Below are positions 27,185-35,197 of a stretch of DNA of 64,000 nt, piece by piece; the first letter of the stretch is position 1, and every line of letters starts with the position of its first letter. The notes under the pieces are model-generated. The model saw only the letters and a program-made list of their open reading frames with translations. It searched no databases and was not told where the DNA came from. Source of the DNA: Mycobacterium sp. 155 (GTDB lineage: Bacteria > Actinomycetota > Actinomycetes > Mycobacteriales > Mycobacteriaceae); the NCBI RefSeq assembly GCF_000373905.1, contig NZ_KB892705.1, positions 3,794,478-3,858,477 on the forward strand. Reading direction: 5' to 3'. The position numbers and the translations under genes are program-made.

Positions 27185-27524
27185 GCATCAACTGTCGCAG
27201 ATTCAGCGGGTGCACCTTGGCTGACCTGTGCGATTTGGCCATGTCGGGGGAGGTTTCCGGTTCAGACATCTGCATCCGGGCGTCGGTGCTGTCGAGATCG
27301 GTTGGTGTGCCGGATGGTTCGACTCCGCTCGACATCGAGGTGTCCCACTTGGCGTCTTCTGAGATTTGGACTTATTCGTCCTACTGGACAATGGATTTCG
27401 TGGCGCAGGCCATAGGGAACGCGAGCACTCACGGACTTGGCACCCAGCTGGCGCCGTGCCGCTGGAGTGGTGCCAGGTGCGATGCACGGATGAGCAGGCA
27501 ACGTCGACCTGTCACTATCGGGGG
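27185..27524 (+). other. Intergenic region before MFS gene
   Basis: About 340 bp between divergent genes. A possible promoter for the MFS gene, TTGGAC (27366) and GACAAT (27387) with a 15-bp spacer, overlaps a GTCC-TACT-GGAC inverted repeat that could be an operator. Both are weak calls. No gene is supported. Confidence 0.3.
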
Positions 27525-28877
27525 GTGACGACACCGTGCGATAAGGGGTTGCCGTGGGCCAGTGATCGGATCTCGTGGCCGGTGATGATCCCGCTACTTG
27601 TGGGAATCCTCGCTCAGAGCCTCGCGGTGAGCATGATCAACACCGCCCTGCCGAAACTCGCCCACGATCTCGGCATCGCCCCTGCGGACCAGTCGTGGGT
27701 CGTCAACATTTACCCGCTCGCCGTGGCAGCTGCGATCGTGCCCGCCGCGCGGTGGGGCGACCGCTCCGGCCGCCGCCGCGCCCTGGTCGCGGGCATGACT
27801 GTGTTCGCGCTGCTCAGCGCGGTGGCCCCGTTGCTGTCCGTCCCCGGGCTGCTCGCGGCGCGACTCGGCCTCGGCGTCGCCGGCGCGCTCATCCTGGCGA
27901 ACGTGGTGTCCACGATCGGCGCGGTATTCATCGGCCACGCCCGGACGATGGCGAATGGTCTGTGGGTGGCCGTGTTCGGTGCGGCCAATACCATCGGCCC
28001 GCTCGTCGGCGGCTACCTCACCGATCACTGGGGCTGGCAGTGGGTCTTCTGGATCTGCGTACCGATCGCGGCGATCGGAGCGGTCCTCACCCGGGTTGCG
28101 GTGCCGAACACGCGGGCTCCGGTGCCTCCGGCGTGGCATCCGGGGTGGGTAATCATTGCGGCGCTCGGGCTCGCCGTCACGGTGTACGGCGTGCAGCGCC
28201 TGCCGTTCGCACCGGCTGTCGGCGCCGTCGTCGGGCTGGCCGGCGCGGGCGTCCTGACCGTGTTCTTGCGGGCCCAGCGGCGGCTGCGGGACCCACTGCT
28301 GCGGGTGGACCTGTTCGGAGACCGAGGTTTCTCGGCGGCGGTGGCAACGATCATCGTCTCGGCCGGGATCACCCTCGGGGCGATCTATCTGACCAGCCTG
28401 CATCTGCAGAACGATCGGGGGTGGTCGGCGTCCGCGACCGGCCTCGTGTTGCTCTGGCAGGCGATCGCCACCATGGTCGGCGGCATCGTGGCGCCCATGC
28501 TGGCCCGGATCGACCGCCGCGGCCTGGTCCTACCGGCGGCGCTGATGCTGCAGGCGGCCGGGCTGGCCTGGGCGGCAACGGATCCGGCGGCGATCGGCCC
28601 GGCCCTGCTGCTGATAGGCGCGGGCTTCGGGGTGATCGGCACCCTCGGCACAACGGCGCTGTTCGTGGCGGCTCCCGCCGACGCGGTGTCCCAGGTGGGG
28701 GTGGTGCAGGAGGTGTCCTTCGCGCTGGGCTCCGGGCTCGGCGTCGCAGTGCTGGCGGCGCTCGCGGCACCGTCGGGCTACTCTGGCTCGCTGGCCGCCG
28801 CGGCCGTTGGGGTGACGGTGACGGCCGCGGCCGTCGCCCGGATCGGCAATCCCCTGGCTCCGACCTCCGGCACCTGA
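27525..28877 (+). CDS. MFS drug exporter (EmrB/QacA type)
   Basis: A 450-residue multidrug-type major facilitator with about 12-14 membrane segments. The DHA2-style motifs are visible: INTALPKLAHDLG in the first helix, AARWGDRSGRRRAL (motif A) and GLGVAGALILAN, then GPLVGGYLTDHWGWQWVFWI (motif C region). The GTG at 27525 is preferred because upstream residues are Cys/His-rich and non-conserved. No regulator lies beside it. Probably a proton-driven exporter of an unknown compound. Confidence 0.86.
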   Translation: MTTPCDKGLPWASDRISWPVMIPLLVGILAQSLAVSMINTALPKLAHDLGIAPADQSWVVNIYPLAVAAAIVPAARWGDRSGRRRALVAGMTVFALLSAVAPLLSVPGLLAARLGLGVAGALILANVVSTIGAVFIGHARTMANGLWVAVFGAANTIGPLVGGYLTDHWGWQWVFWICVPIAAIGAVLTRVAVPNTRAPVPPAWHPGWVIIAALGLAVTVYGVQRLPFAPAVGAVVGLAGAGVLTVFLRAQRRLRDPLLRVDLFGDRGFSAAVATIIVSAGITLGAIYLTSLHLQNDRGWSASATGLVLLWQAIATMVGGIVAPMLARIDRRGLVLPAALMLQAAGLAWAATDPAAIGPALLLIGAGFGVIGTLGTTALFVAAPADAVSQVGVVQEVSFALGSGLGVAVLAALAAPSGYSGSLAAAAVGVTVTAAAVARIGNPLAPTSGT

Positions 28878-29185
28878 CCGGTACCTCGCTCCGCAGTGAA
28901 GTGCGAATGGGACATCTTGAGTGCGCGCACACCGGGATCCGTGGGGGAGGGGACAGTCTCGGCCGGCGGGTGTGAGATCGAGTCCGGTCGGCGGTGTTAT
29001 GAAGTCGCCAATCCTCCGGTCTACTTCGACGGAGACGCCAGCGAGATGTCGGCAGTGATTCGGTTGCTGCTTCGTTGGACGCTCAGGGCTCCGGAGTTTG
29101 CGCGTCGAGGTGGTACGGGAATTCGTTGCCGCGGCGTGAGGGCAGGTCCATTGTGGGGACGCAAGACCTTTGACAGGAGGAGTCG
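28878..29185 (+). other. Intergenic region before methyltransferase gene
   Basis: About 308 bp. A frame of 97 codons (28896-29189) spans it and overlaps the next start by 4 bp, but its composition and lack of a binding site do not support a gene. A GACAGGAGGAG ribosome binding site for the next gene is at the 3' end. Confidence 0.35.
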
Positions 29186-29692
29186 ATGAACAGATCGAAA
29201 GCCGCAGCATTGAGCGCGGGATTCTTCGTGGTCGCGCCCGGCACGGTGGTCGGACTGATCCCATGGCTGATCACACATTGGCAGTTTCGGCGTCCGCTCC
29301 CGGGCTGGGCGGTGATGCGCGTCGTCGGCGGGCTTCTGATTGCCGCGGGCCTGGTTCCTCCGGTCTCGGCCTTTGCGGAGTTCGTCAAGGCCGGTGGCAC
29401 CCCCATCCCGGTCGCGCCGACCGATCGTCTGGTCGTCTCGGGATTCAATCGCTATGTACGTAACCCGATGTATGTCGGACTGTTGCTGGCGATCATCGGA
29501 CAGGCCGTGCTGTTCGGAAACATCCGGCTTCTGATGTACGCGGTAGCGGCGTGGGTAGCTCCCGCGGCGTTTGTCCGCTGGTATGAAGAACCCACTCTCG
29601 CAAGACAATTCGGCGACGAGTATGAGGCGTACCGGCGGGCGGTACCGGCCTGGCTGCCGCGGTTGCACGCGTGGGAACCACCACTTCGATGA
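29186..29692 (+). CDS. Isoprenylcysteine carboxyl methyltransferase (ICMT)/PEMT-family membrane methyltransferase
   Basis: A 168-residue membrane protein with four or five hydrophobic segments. The family C-terminal signature is GFNRYVRNPMYVGLL, followed by EEPTLARQFGDEYEAYRRAV near the end; these bind S-adenosylmethionine and the substrate carboxyl or lipid. Bacterial members are mostly uncharacterised. The ATG at 29186 follows GACAGGAGGAG. A 45-bp piece of its coding sequence (29489-29533) is repeated exactly at 30154-30198. Confidence 0.87.
   Translation: MNRSKAAALSAGFFVVAPGTVVGLIPWLITHWQFRRPLPGWAVMRVVGGLLIAAGLVPPVSAFAEFVKAGGTPIPVAPTDRLVVSGFNRYVRNPMYVGLLLAIIGQAVLFGNIRLLMYAVAAWVAPAAFVRWYEEPTLARQFGDEYEAYRRAVPAWLPRLHAWEPPLR
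29489..29533 (+). repeat. 45-bp exact direct repeat, copy 1
   Basis: This stretch inside the methyltransferase gene, beginning GCGATCATCGGACAGG and ending CATCCGGCTTCTG, is identical to 30154-30198. Here it is in-frame coding sequence (AIIGQAVLFGNIRLL), so this copy is the source. Confidence 0.95.
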
Positions 29693-29998
29693 CAGCTGCA
29701 CCCTTCGGTGGGTGCGGATTTCGACGGGCAAGCAGCGACGCGGTGGCCTCGGCCGCCGTCATCGTAACCACGGGTCACCTCGAAACGAAAAAGGAGTAGT
29801 CAACTACTCGTGCGTCATCTCTGACCCGGGACGGACGATTACTGCGACTGCGACGGCCCGGGGCTGACTACCAAGTCCGCCAAGTCCGTGTTGGCGGAGC
29901 CGTGACGATGCCTATTGGAGGCATGCAATAACCCGTCTACGGCGAATCCCCGGCCGTGGCGTCTGCCATTGACATCACACACAGCGGGGTGTAGTCAG
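29693..29998 (+). other. Intergenic region with a 16-bp palindrome
   Basis: About 306 bp without a supported gene. GAGTAGT-CA-ACTACTC at 29794-29809 is a perfect inverted repeat that could bind a regulator. A GCCAAGTCCG tandem occurs near 29877. Nothing else was identified. Confidence 0.4.
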
Positions 29999-30151
29999 AT
30001 GAACGATATCTACGTCATTGAGAGCTGGTTCGGCGAGCGACGGAACGTGCGCAACGTCTGTGCTGCCGACGAGGACGACGCATTTCAAACCCATGAGTTG
30101 CATTACCCCGGTGAACGCATCGTGAGCGTGCGGACAACCATCCCGAAGTAG
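29999..30151 (+). CDS. Small acidic hypothetical protein (50 aa)
   Basis: A 50-residue frame: MNDIYVIESWFGERRN, then VCAADEDDAFQTHELH and PGERIVSVRTTIPK. The mixed alpha/beta pattern and acid-rich centre look like a real small protein rather than shadow coding. No strong ribosome binding site precedes the ATG at 29999. Its stop is 3 bp before the displaced 45-bp repeat. Unrecognised. Confidence 0.42.
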   Translation: MNDIYVIESWFGERRNVRNVCAADEDDAFQTHELHYPGERIVSVRTTIPK

Positions 30152-30153
30152 CC

Positions 30154-30198
30154 GCGATCATCGGACAGGCCGTGCTGTTCGGAAACATCCGGCTTCTG
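30154..30198 (+). repeat. 45-bp exact direct repeat, copy 2 (displaced)
   Basis: An exact copy of 29489-29533, here non-coding, lies between the 50-aa ORF and the 3' end of FHA copy 2. The boundaries match those of copy 1 and flanks are unrelated, so a short segment of the methyltransferase gene was copied here. Confidence 0.95.
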
Positions 30199-30247
30199 CT
30201 TTCAGAAAAGTGCAGCGCTGTCGAGCGGTAGCCCGTGCGCTTTTCGG

Positions 30248-30679
30248 TCAGTGGGTTGCGGTGCTGGTGAAGAACAGCAGGCAAAAGTTACCGATCTGAA
30301 TTTCGTCGCCGTGGGTCAGTGTCGCGGTGTCCACCGGTTGACGGTTGAGGTAGGTGCCGTTGAGGCTGTTGGTATCTATGATTTGGAATTCTCCATTGGT
30401 GCAGCGGAATTCGGCGTGCAGGCGGCTGACGGTGATGTCGTCGAGATAGATGTCGCTGCGGGGATGACGCCCGGCGGTGGTGATCGGCTGATGCAACCGG
30501 TACTGCAGTCCGACGGCGGGGCCGCGTTTGACGACCAGCATGGCGGCGCCGGGCGGCAATGGGTCGAGGTGATCCAGAGCGGTTGCCACGGATGCGATAG
30601 TTTCGCCACAAGGGGCGAGCAATTCGGTGGTGTCCTCGACCCGGAACTCGGCGGTCTGATGGTTGTCTGTGGTGCTCAC
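30248..30679 (-). CDS. GarA-like FHA-domain protein, copy 2
   Basis: A 143-residue FHA protein closely similar to the gene at 25942 and more canonical: the phosphothreonine-contacting Ser is present (Ser85 in ITVSRLH), with GRHPRSDIYLDD and NSLNGTYLN. A TT pair in VEDTTELL (residues 17-18) resembles the GarA N-terminal phosphorylation motif. The GTG at 30679 mirrors the start of copy 1, and the homology extends about 30 bp upstream, including AGGACAACCC. Likely a phosphorylation-dependent switch, target unknown. Confidence 0.86.
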   Translation of the reverse strand: MSTTDNHQTAEFRVEDTTELLAPCGETIASVATALDHLDPLPPGAAMLVVKRGPAVGLQYRLHQPITTAGRHPRSDIYLDDITVSRLHAEFRCTNGEFQIIDTNSLNGTYLNRQPVDTATLTHGDEIQIGNFCLLFFTSTATH

Positions 30680-30710
30680 GGGTTGTCCTCTTCGGCCGCA
30701 TGCGCGGTCT
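30248..30710 (-). repeat. Inverted duplication arm 2 (FHA gene plus upstream)
   Basis: Reverse-oriented partner of 25911-26376; homology ends at AGACCGCGCATGCGG just upstream of the FHA start. Beyond that point the two flanks are unrelated. Confidence 0.8.
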
Positions 30711-30727
30711 AATTGACTAGAGTGCAT

Positions 30728-30937
30728 CTATTCCGACGTACAGCGCGGCGATGGTTCGTTCGCGTTGGTGCCCTCGGTTTTTGAGCCCGCAACGACTGGC
30801 ACATGGCGTCTGCCTCGGACGGAGCCGTCGACATAGATCGACCACGGACAGGAGCTGCATTCGCTTCTGTCGAGCTCATCAAGAGCAGCGGCGGCGATGA
30901 TGATGATCGGAGCCCCGCACGCCGGGCACCGCATCAT
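30728..30937 (-). CDS. Small zinc-ribbon-like hypothetical protein
   Basis: A 69-residue frame with MRCPACGAP and CSSCPW, two CxxC pairs 23 residues apart that would suit a zinc ribbon. It reads in the same direction as FHA copy 2 and ends 48 bp before it, so they could be co-transcribed. The tail is basic and low in structure. No family recognised; start ATG at 30937 or the next codon. Confidence 0.45.
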   Translation of the reverse strand: MMRCPACGAPIIIIAAAALDELDRSECSSCPWSIYVDGSVRGRRHVPVVAGSKTEGTNANEPSPRCTSE

Positions 30938-31125
30938 TTAGCAATACCACTCTCGGTCCGTAGGCACAACAAGGAAACCGTCACCTCGGCTGGCCGCGCG
31001 CCCGGTGTCGGTACGGACATTGCTCAGGTGTGGCGGACTCCTTTTCGTGTCCTGTGGTGTGGTGTGCGACGTAGTCTGGGTTTTCGTTGTTGGGGTTGGT
31101 GGTGTGGATGGAAGGTGTTGGCAGG

Positions 31126-31875
31126 GTGAAGGTGACGGTGTTGGGGGCTAGTGGCCTTATCGGGGGGTTGTTGGTTGATCTTTTGGTCCGGGAAGGCGAA
31201 GAGGTGGTGAGGGCGTCGCGGCGCTCGGGGGTGGATGTGTGTCGTGGGGTGGGGGTGGACAAGGCGGTGGCCGGCGCGCAGGTGGTGGTGGATGTGACGA
31301 ATGCGTCGTCGTTTGATGATGAGGAGGTGATGGATTTTTTTGTCGCCTCGACCAGGAATGTGGTGGCGGCGGCGCGGGCGGCGGGGGTGGGCCATTATGT
31401 GGCGTTGTCGGTGGTGGGGGCGGATGGTTTGCCGGATAGTGGTTATTTGCGGGCGAAGGTTGCTCAGGAGCGGATCATTGTGGCGTCGGGGTTGCCGTAC
31501 ACGATTGTGCGGGCGACGCAGTTTGGTGAATTCGCTGGGGCGATTGTGGAGTCGATGGTGGTGGAGTCGGATGCGGATGAGGATGGTGAGCATGATGTGC
31601 GGGTGCCGGATGCGTTGATTCAGCCGATTGCTGCTGATGAGGTGGCGGCGTTTTTGGCTGAGGTGGCGATTTCGTCGCCGCGGAATCATGTGGTTGATAT
31701 TGGTGGGCCGGAGAAGATTTCGTTTGCTCGGTTGGCTCGGGAGGTGTTGGCTGTTCGCCATGATGATCAGCGGGTGGTGGTGGATCGGCAGGCGCGGTAT
31801 TTCGGTGCGGTGTTGAAGAAGGATAGTTTGGTGACCGGGCCTGGTGCGATGATCGCCTCAATCCCCTTCTGCTAA
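31126..31875 (+). CDS. NmrA-like NAD(P)-binding protein with extreme G-over-C skew
   Basis: A 249-residue atypical SDR. The Rossmann motif VTVLGASGLIGG starts at residue 3, then VVVDVTNASSFDD, AGVGHYVALSVVG, the catalytic-like YLRAKVAQE and FGEFAGAI. Relatives are putative NAD(P)H-dependent reductases or sensors. The coding strand is very G/T-rich: 31381-31440 has 31 G and 8 C, unlike neighbouring genes, which suggests foreign origin or unusual mutation history. The GTG at 31126 follows GGAAGG and begins at the Rossmann strand; the ATG at 31108 is an alternative. Confidence 0.82.
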   Translation: MKVTVLGASGLIGGLLVDLLVREGEEVVRASRRSGVDVCRGVGVDKAVAGAQVVVDVTNASSFDDEEVMDFFVASTRNVVAAARAAGVGHYVALSVVGADGLPDSGYLRAKVAQERIIVASGLPYTIVRATQFGEFAGAIVESMVVESDADEDGEHDVRVPDALIQPIAADEVAAFLAEVAISSPRNHVVDIGGPEKISFARLAREVLAVRHDDQRVVVDRQARYFGAVLKKDSLVTGPGAMIASIPFC

Positions 31876-31898
31876 CCAACCCGCCCGCCGGAACCTCT

Positions 31899-33491
31899 GT
31901 GTTTCAACAGTATTCGCCGGTGGCATCACGCGAAGGGACGATCACCTACTCCCCGGTGGGGTCGGGATCGCGCGTCATCCGAGTCTGCGTCGTTGGAACC
32001 GTTTTACTCAGCCTGACGGCGGTCCCTTCGTGCGGACAAACGCCGCCGCCGTCGGCCGCGACTAGGGCGTCGGCAAGCGCGGCACCGACGACCACCGTGC
32101 CGACGATCACCGTGGCCACGACCACTGCACCCCCTGTTGTTCCCGAGGGTGATTTCACACCTGTCACCCAGCTCGTGAACGCCGCGGTGGCAGCACATCG
32201 GCTGCCCGGTGCCGTAGTCCAGATCGGACACGGCGGCAACGTGGTTTTCCGTCAGGCGTTCGGCCTCCGCAAACTGCCCGACGAGCCAGGGCTCGACGGC
32301 GAACCCGCGCCGGCCGAAGCAATGACCGAGGACACGATCTTCGACCTGGCGTCGTTGACGAAGAGCCTCGCGACCACCGTCGCCGTCCTCCAACTCTACG
32401 AACAGGGCCGCATCCAGATCGACGATCCCGTGCAGAAGTACCTGCCCGAGTTCAACCCGGCGAATGACCCGCGGCGCGCCCAGGTGACGTTGCGCATGTT
32501 GCTCACGCATACGTCAGGCATCGCCGGCGATTTGAGCCTGGACGGGCCATGGGGGCTGGACCGGGCCGACAAAGTCCAAGGCGTTCACCGTGCGCTCGCC
32601 GCATGGGTGGTGTTCGATCCCGGAAAACTCTTCCACTACTCCGATATCAACTTCATCATCCTCGGCGCACTGGTCGAGAAGATCACCGGCGAAGCATTGG
32701 ACGCTTATGTGCCCGACAACGTTTTTGCGCCACTGAGCATGTCCGACACCCGCTACCTTCCCGCGGATAAAGCGTGTGGACCGCACCAGATTCGCGGCAC
32801 GGCAATCGCTTTCGACAAGAACACTCCTGCGGAAGGGCCGTGTTCCCCAGGCTCGTGGAGCACCGATCTCTTGGCGCGCATCGCGCCGACCGCGCACGAC
32901 GGCGACACTCCGGGTCTCAACCCCGACTATGGCCACCTGCTTCGTGGCACCGTCCATGATCCGACGGCACGCCGCATGGGCGGGGTGGCAGGAAGCGCCG
33001 GGGTGTTCTCGACAGCACAAGATGTCGGCAGGTATGCGCAGGCGCTGCTTGATCGCCTCGCCGGACGCCCAAGCCCGTTTCCGCTGAAACAATCGACGCT
33101 GGAATTGATGACGACACCGCAACAGCCCGGGCATAACCCCGCGCAACTGAAGGATGCCAATCAGGCCACTCGGCAAGCCATCGAAAAGAGCCCTAACACA
33201 AGGGATCCCCTGCTCGCTCCGAATTATCCGGCGATAGCCGGCCAAGACCTCCGCGGTTTCGGCTGGGACATCGATACGGAACAGTCCCGACCGCGCGGAA
33301 TGGTCTTTCCCATCGGCAGTTTCGGCCACACGGGCTTTACCGGAGTGACGCTGTGGATGGACCCGGGGTCAGACACCTACGTCGTCGTCCTGGCGAACGT
33401 GATTCATCAACCCGGCGGTCCTCCCGTTGTAGAACTGAGCGGTGACATTGCCACCGTGACCGCCCGAGCCCTGCATCTCTACAACGAATAG
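31899..33491 (+). CDS. Secreted serine beta-lactamase-fold hydrolase (class C family)
   Basis: A 530-residue protein with an N-terminal export signal ending in a possible lipobox (VPSC) and a Thr/Ala-rich linker. A beta-lactamase/esterase domain (about 85-525) follows. The SxxK motif is S152LTK, the second motif is YSDIN near residue 246 (Tyr-Ser-Asp in place of YxN), and GHTGFTG near 477 replaces KTG. These fit EstB or penicillin-binding-like hydrolases rather than a true beta-lactamase. The GTG at 31899 gives the export signal. Natural substrate unknown. Confidence 0.88.
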   Translation: MFQQYSPVASREGTITYSPVGSGSRVIRVCVVGTVLLSLTAVPSCGQTPPPSAATRASASAAPTTTVPTITVATTTAPPVVPEGDFTPVTQLVNAAVAAHRLPGAVVQIGHGGNVVFRQAFGLRKLPDEPGLDGEPAPAEAMTEDTIFDLASLTKSLATTVAVLQLYEQGRIQIDDPVQKYLPEFNPANDPRRAQVTLRMLLTHTSGIAGDLSLDGPWGLDRADKVQGVHRALAAWVVFDPGKLFHYSDINFIILGALVEKITGEALDAYVPDNVFAPLSMSDTRYLPADKACGPHQIRGTAIAFDKNTPAEGPCSPGSWSTDLLARIAPTAHDGDTPGLNPDYGHLLRGTVHDPTARRMGGVAGSAGVFSTAQDVGRYAQALLDRLAGRPSPFPLKQSTLELMTTPQQPGHNPAQLKDANQATRQAIEKSPNTRDPLLAPNYPAIAGQDLRGFGWDIDTEQSRPRGMVFPIGSFGHTGFTGVTLWMDPGSDTYVVVLANVIHQPGGPPVVELSGDIATVTARALHLYNE

Positions 33492-33504
33492 CCGGCCACA
33501 CGAG

Positions 33505-34029
33505 ATGTCACGCCGAATTCGCTACGCTACTGGCGTGGCGCGATCCGCTTCACGACGCGAAGTCCTCAGGTATGCGGCGCTGTTCGCACCGGCATTGGCC
33601 GTCCCGGGCGGGCTCGCGGCGACAACGGCTATGCAGCGGGCATCGGCCGACGGTCTGCGAATAGTCGATTTTGCCGACCGGTTGGTCCAGCCCGAGCAGA
33701 TCAAGTCCTCGGGCTTCGGCGGGGCACTGGTCTACGTCTCCGAATTGCGGCCGGGTGCCACGTTCGACTTCAAACCGGTCACGCGTGACTATGCTGACGG
33801 CCTGCGAGCGGCGGCCCTGCAGATCGTCAGCTGTTACCAGTTCGGCAAGCCCGGGTGGCCAACACCATCGGATTTCACTCGCGGCTACGACGGGGGTGTG
33901 GCCGACGCCCAGACGGCGTTAGGCTTGCACACCGCGGCCGGCGGCCCCGCGTCAGCACCGATCTTCTTCAGCGTCGACGTGAACGACGTTCTGGCAGCCG
34001 ATTTCGGTCAATGGGATCTCGCGCGATAG
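33505..34029 (+). pseudogene. DUF1906 (Rv2525c-like) Tat-exported protein with internal deletion
   Basis: A 174-residue frame with a twin-arginine signal (SRREVLRYAALFAPALA) and the start of a DUF1906 glycoside-hydrolase-like domain (RIVDFADRLVQPEQIKSSGF, SCYQFGKPGWPT). The domain breaks off at APIFFSVD and jumps directly to VNDVLAADFGQWDLAR, the usual extreme C-terminus. From memory about 70 residues normally lie between them in Rv2525c (about 240 aa). The junction contains AGCGTCGAC (33970-33978), consistent with deletion between short repeats. It may be a non-functional remnant. An alternative start is the GTG at 33535. Confidence 0.75.
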
Positions 34030-34040
34030 GAGTTCGCCGG

Positions 34041-35069
34041 TCAGCGGAAGCGGACGTCCATCGTCGCCAGGCCGAAGATCTTCCGGCCGCCCGACTTCGC
34101 GGCGACGATGACGACGCCGGTGCGGGTCTGCGGGTCCAATGATTTGATCCGGCCGCTGAATTCGATGTCGGCACCCTCTTTCGCCGACACGATTGCGGGT
34201 TGCGAGAGCCGCACGGCATAACGGGTCACGGCCCCCGGGTCGCCCGACCATGTGGAGACGAATCCGGCACCCAGGCCCATGGTGAGCATGCCGTGGGCGA
34301 TCACATCGGGCAGCCCGGCCAGCTTGGCGATGTCCTCGTCCCAGTGGATCGGGTTGGCGTCACCCGCCACACCGGCATAGTTCACCAGGTCGCCGCGGGA
34401 CAGTCGGGTGTGGTGCACCCCTAGCTCGTCCCCGACTTTCACGTCGTCAAAGGACAGTGTGCCCGGCGTGCGGGTCGTGCCTCCCTCGGCGAGCCGCACT
34501 TCGCCATCGGGCCGCACGGTCTTGTGGTAGTCGGTATCGGTCGCACCGATTCCGGAGAAGTCCACGTCATGCATCATCGCGTTCTGCACGGCCGCCATGG
34601 TCCCGGGATTGATGTCCTCGGCCGTGACGCCGACGACGGTGGTGTGCAGGGTATGCACGCGCTCACCCGCCAGATCGGTGAAAGTGTTGGTTACGGTGAT
34701 CATGTCTCGGCCGGCGATCCGTCGGACCGATGTCAGTTCGACGTCGATGTTCAGCTCGTCGCCGGCGACGATCGGGCGGTGCTGCTCGAAGACCTCTTCG
34801 GTCTGCAGATAGGTGTCGTAGCCGACGACCACCGATTCGAACATCCGCCGATTGCAGGCCATGGCCGGGGTTGATGTGAATGTCAGCGGTGCGACCACGC
34901 CGGAATATCCCAGCTCAGCGGCGGAGGCGACGTCCCAGTGTGCGGGGTGGTAGTCCTGCACGGCACGGGCGTACTCGCGCACCTTCTCGCGGCCCACAAG
35001 GTAGGGGCCGTCCGCCTGGTAGTAGTGGCCGACCCGGGATTCGAGCGTCGATGTCTCTGCTGCGGTCAT
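34041..35069 (-). CDS. Double-hotdog MaoC-type dehydratase (HadA/HadB-like fusion)
   Basis: A 342-residue protein with two hotdog units. The N-terminal one (about 10-150; YLVGREKVREYARAVQDYHP) resembles the FAS-II dehydratase subunit HadA. The C-terminal one (about 200-335) carries the hydratase motif DLVNYAGVAGDANPIHWDED and GMLTMGLGA, as in HadB. Such fusions are annotated as (3R)-hydroxyacyl-ACP or -CoA dehydratases in mycobacteria, related to HtdX/HtdY. The ATG at 35069 starts the conserved region; the upstream Met adds unrelated residues. It likely acts on fatty acyl thioesters. Confidence 0.84.
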   Translation of the reverse strand: MTAAETSTLESRVGHYYQADGPYLVGREKVREYARAVQDYHPAHWDVASAAELGYSGVVAPLTFTSTPAMACNRRMFESVVVGYDTYLQTEEVFEQHRPIVAGDELNIDVELTSVRRIAGRDMITVTNTFTDLAGERVHTLHTTVVGVTAEDINPGTMAAVQNAMMHDVDFSGIGATDTDYHKTVRPDGEVRLAEGGTTRTPGTLSFDDVKVGDELGVHHTRLSRGDLVNYAGVAGDANPIHWDEDIAKLAGLPDVIAHGMLTMGLGAGFVSTWSGDPGAVTRYAVRLSQPAIVSAKEGADIEFSGRIKSLDPQTRTGVVIVAAKSGGRKIFGLATMDVRFR

Positions 35070-35197
35070 GAATCTGCTCAACTTTTCTATCGGCTTGTAC
35101 GCTGAGGCCGACCACAGCACACTAACGTGCGAGCTGGCGGCAACACACGCCGACGCACGTCACGGGGTATCGGACCCGGCCTTGGGATCATGTATCG

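Noticed and set aside
28896..29189. 97-codon frame overlapping the methyltransferase start
   Set aside because: No ribosome binding site or family features; overlap with the next ATG is probably accidental.
31024..31761. 245-codon minus-strand frame opposite the NmrA-like gene
   Set aside because: His/Arg/Pro-rich translation produced by the G/T skew of the true coding strand.
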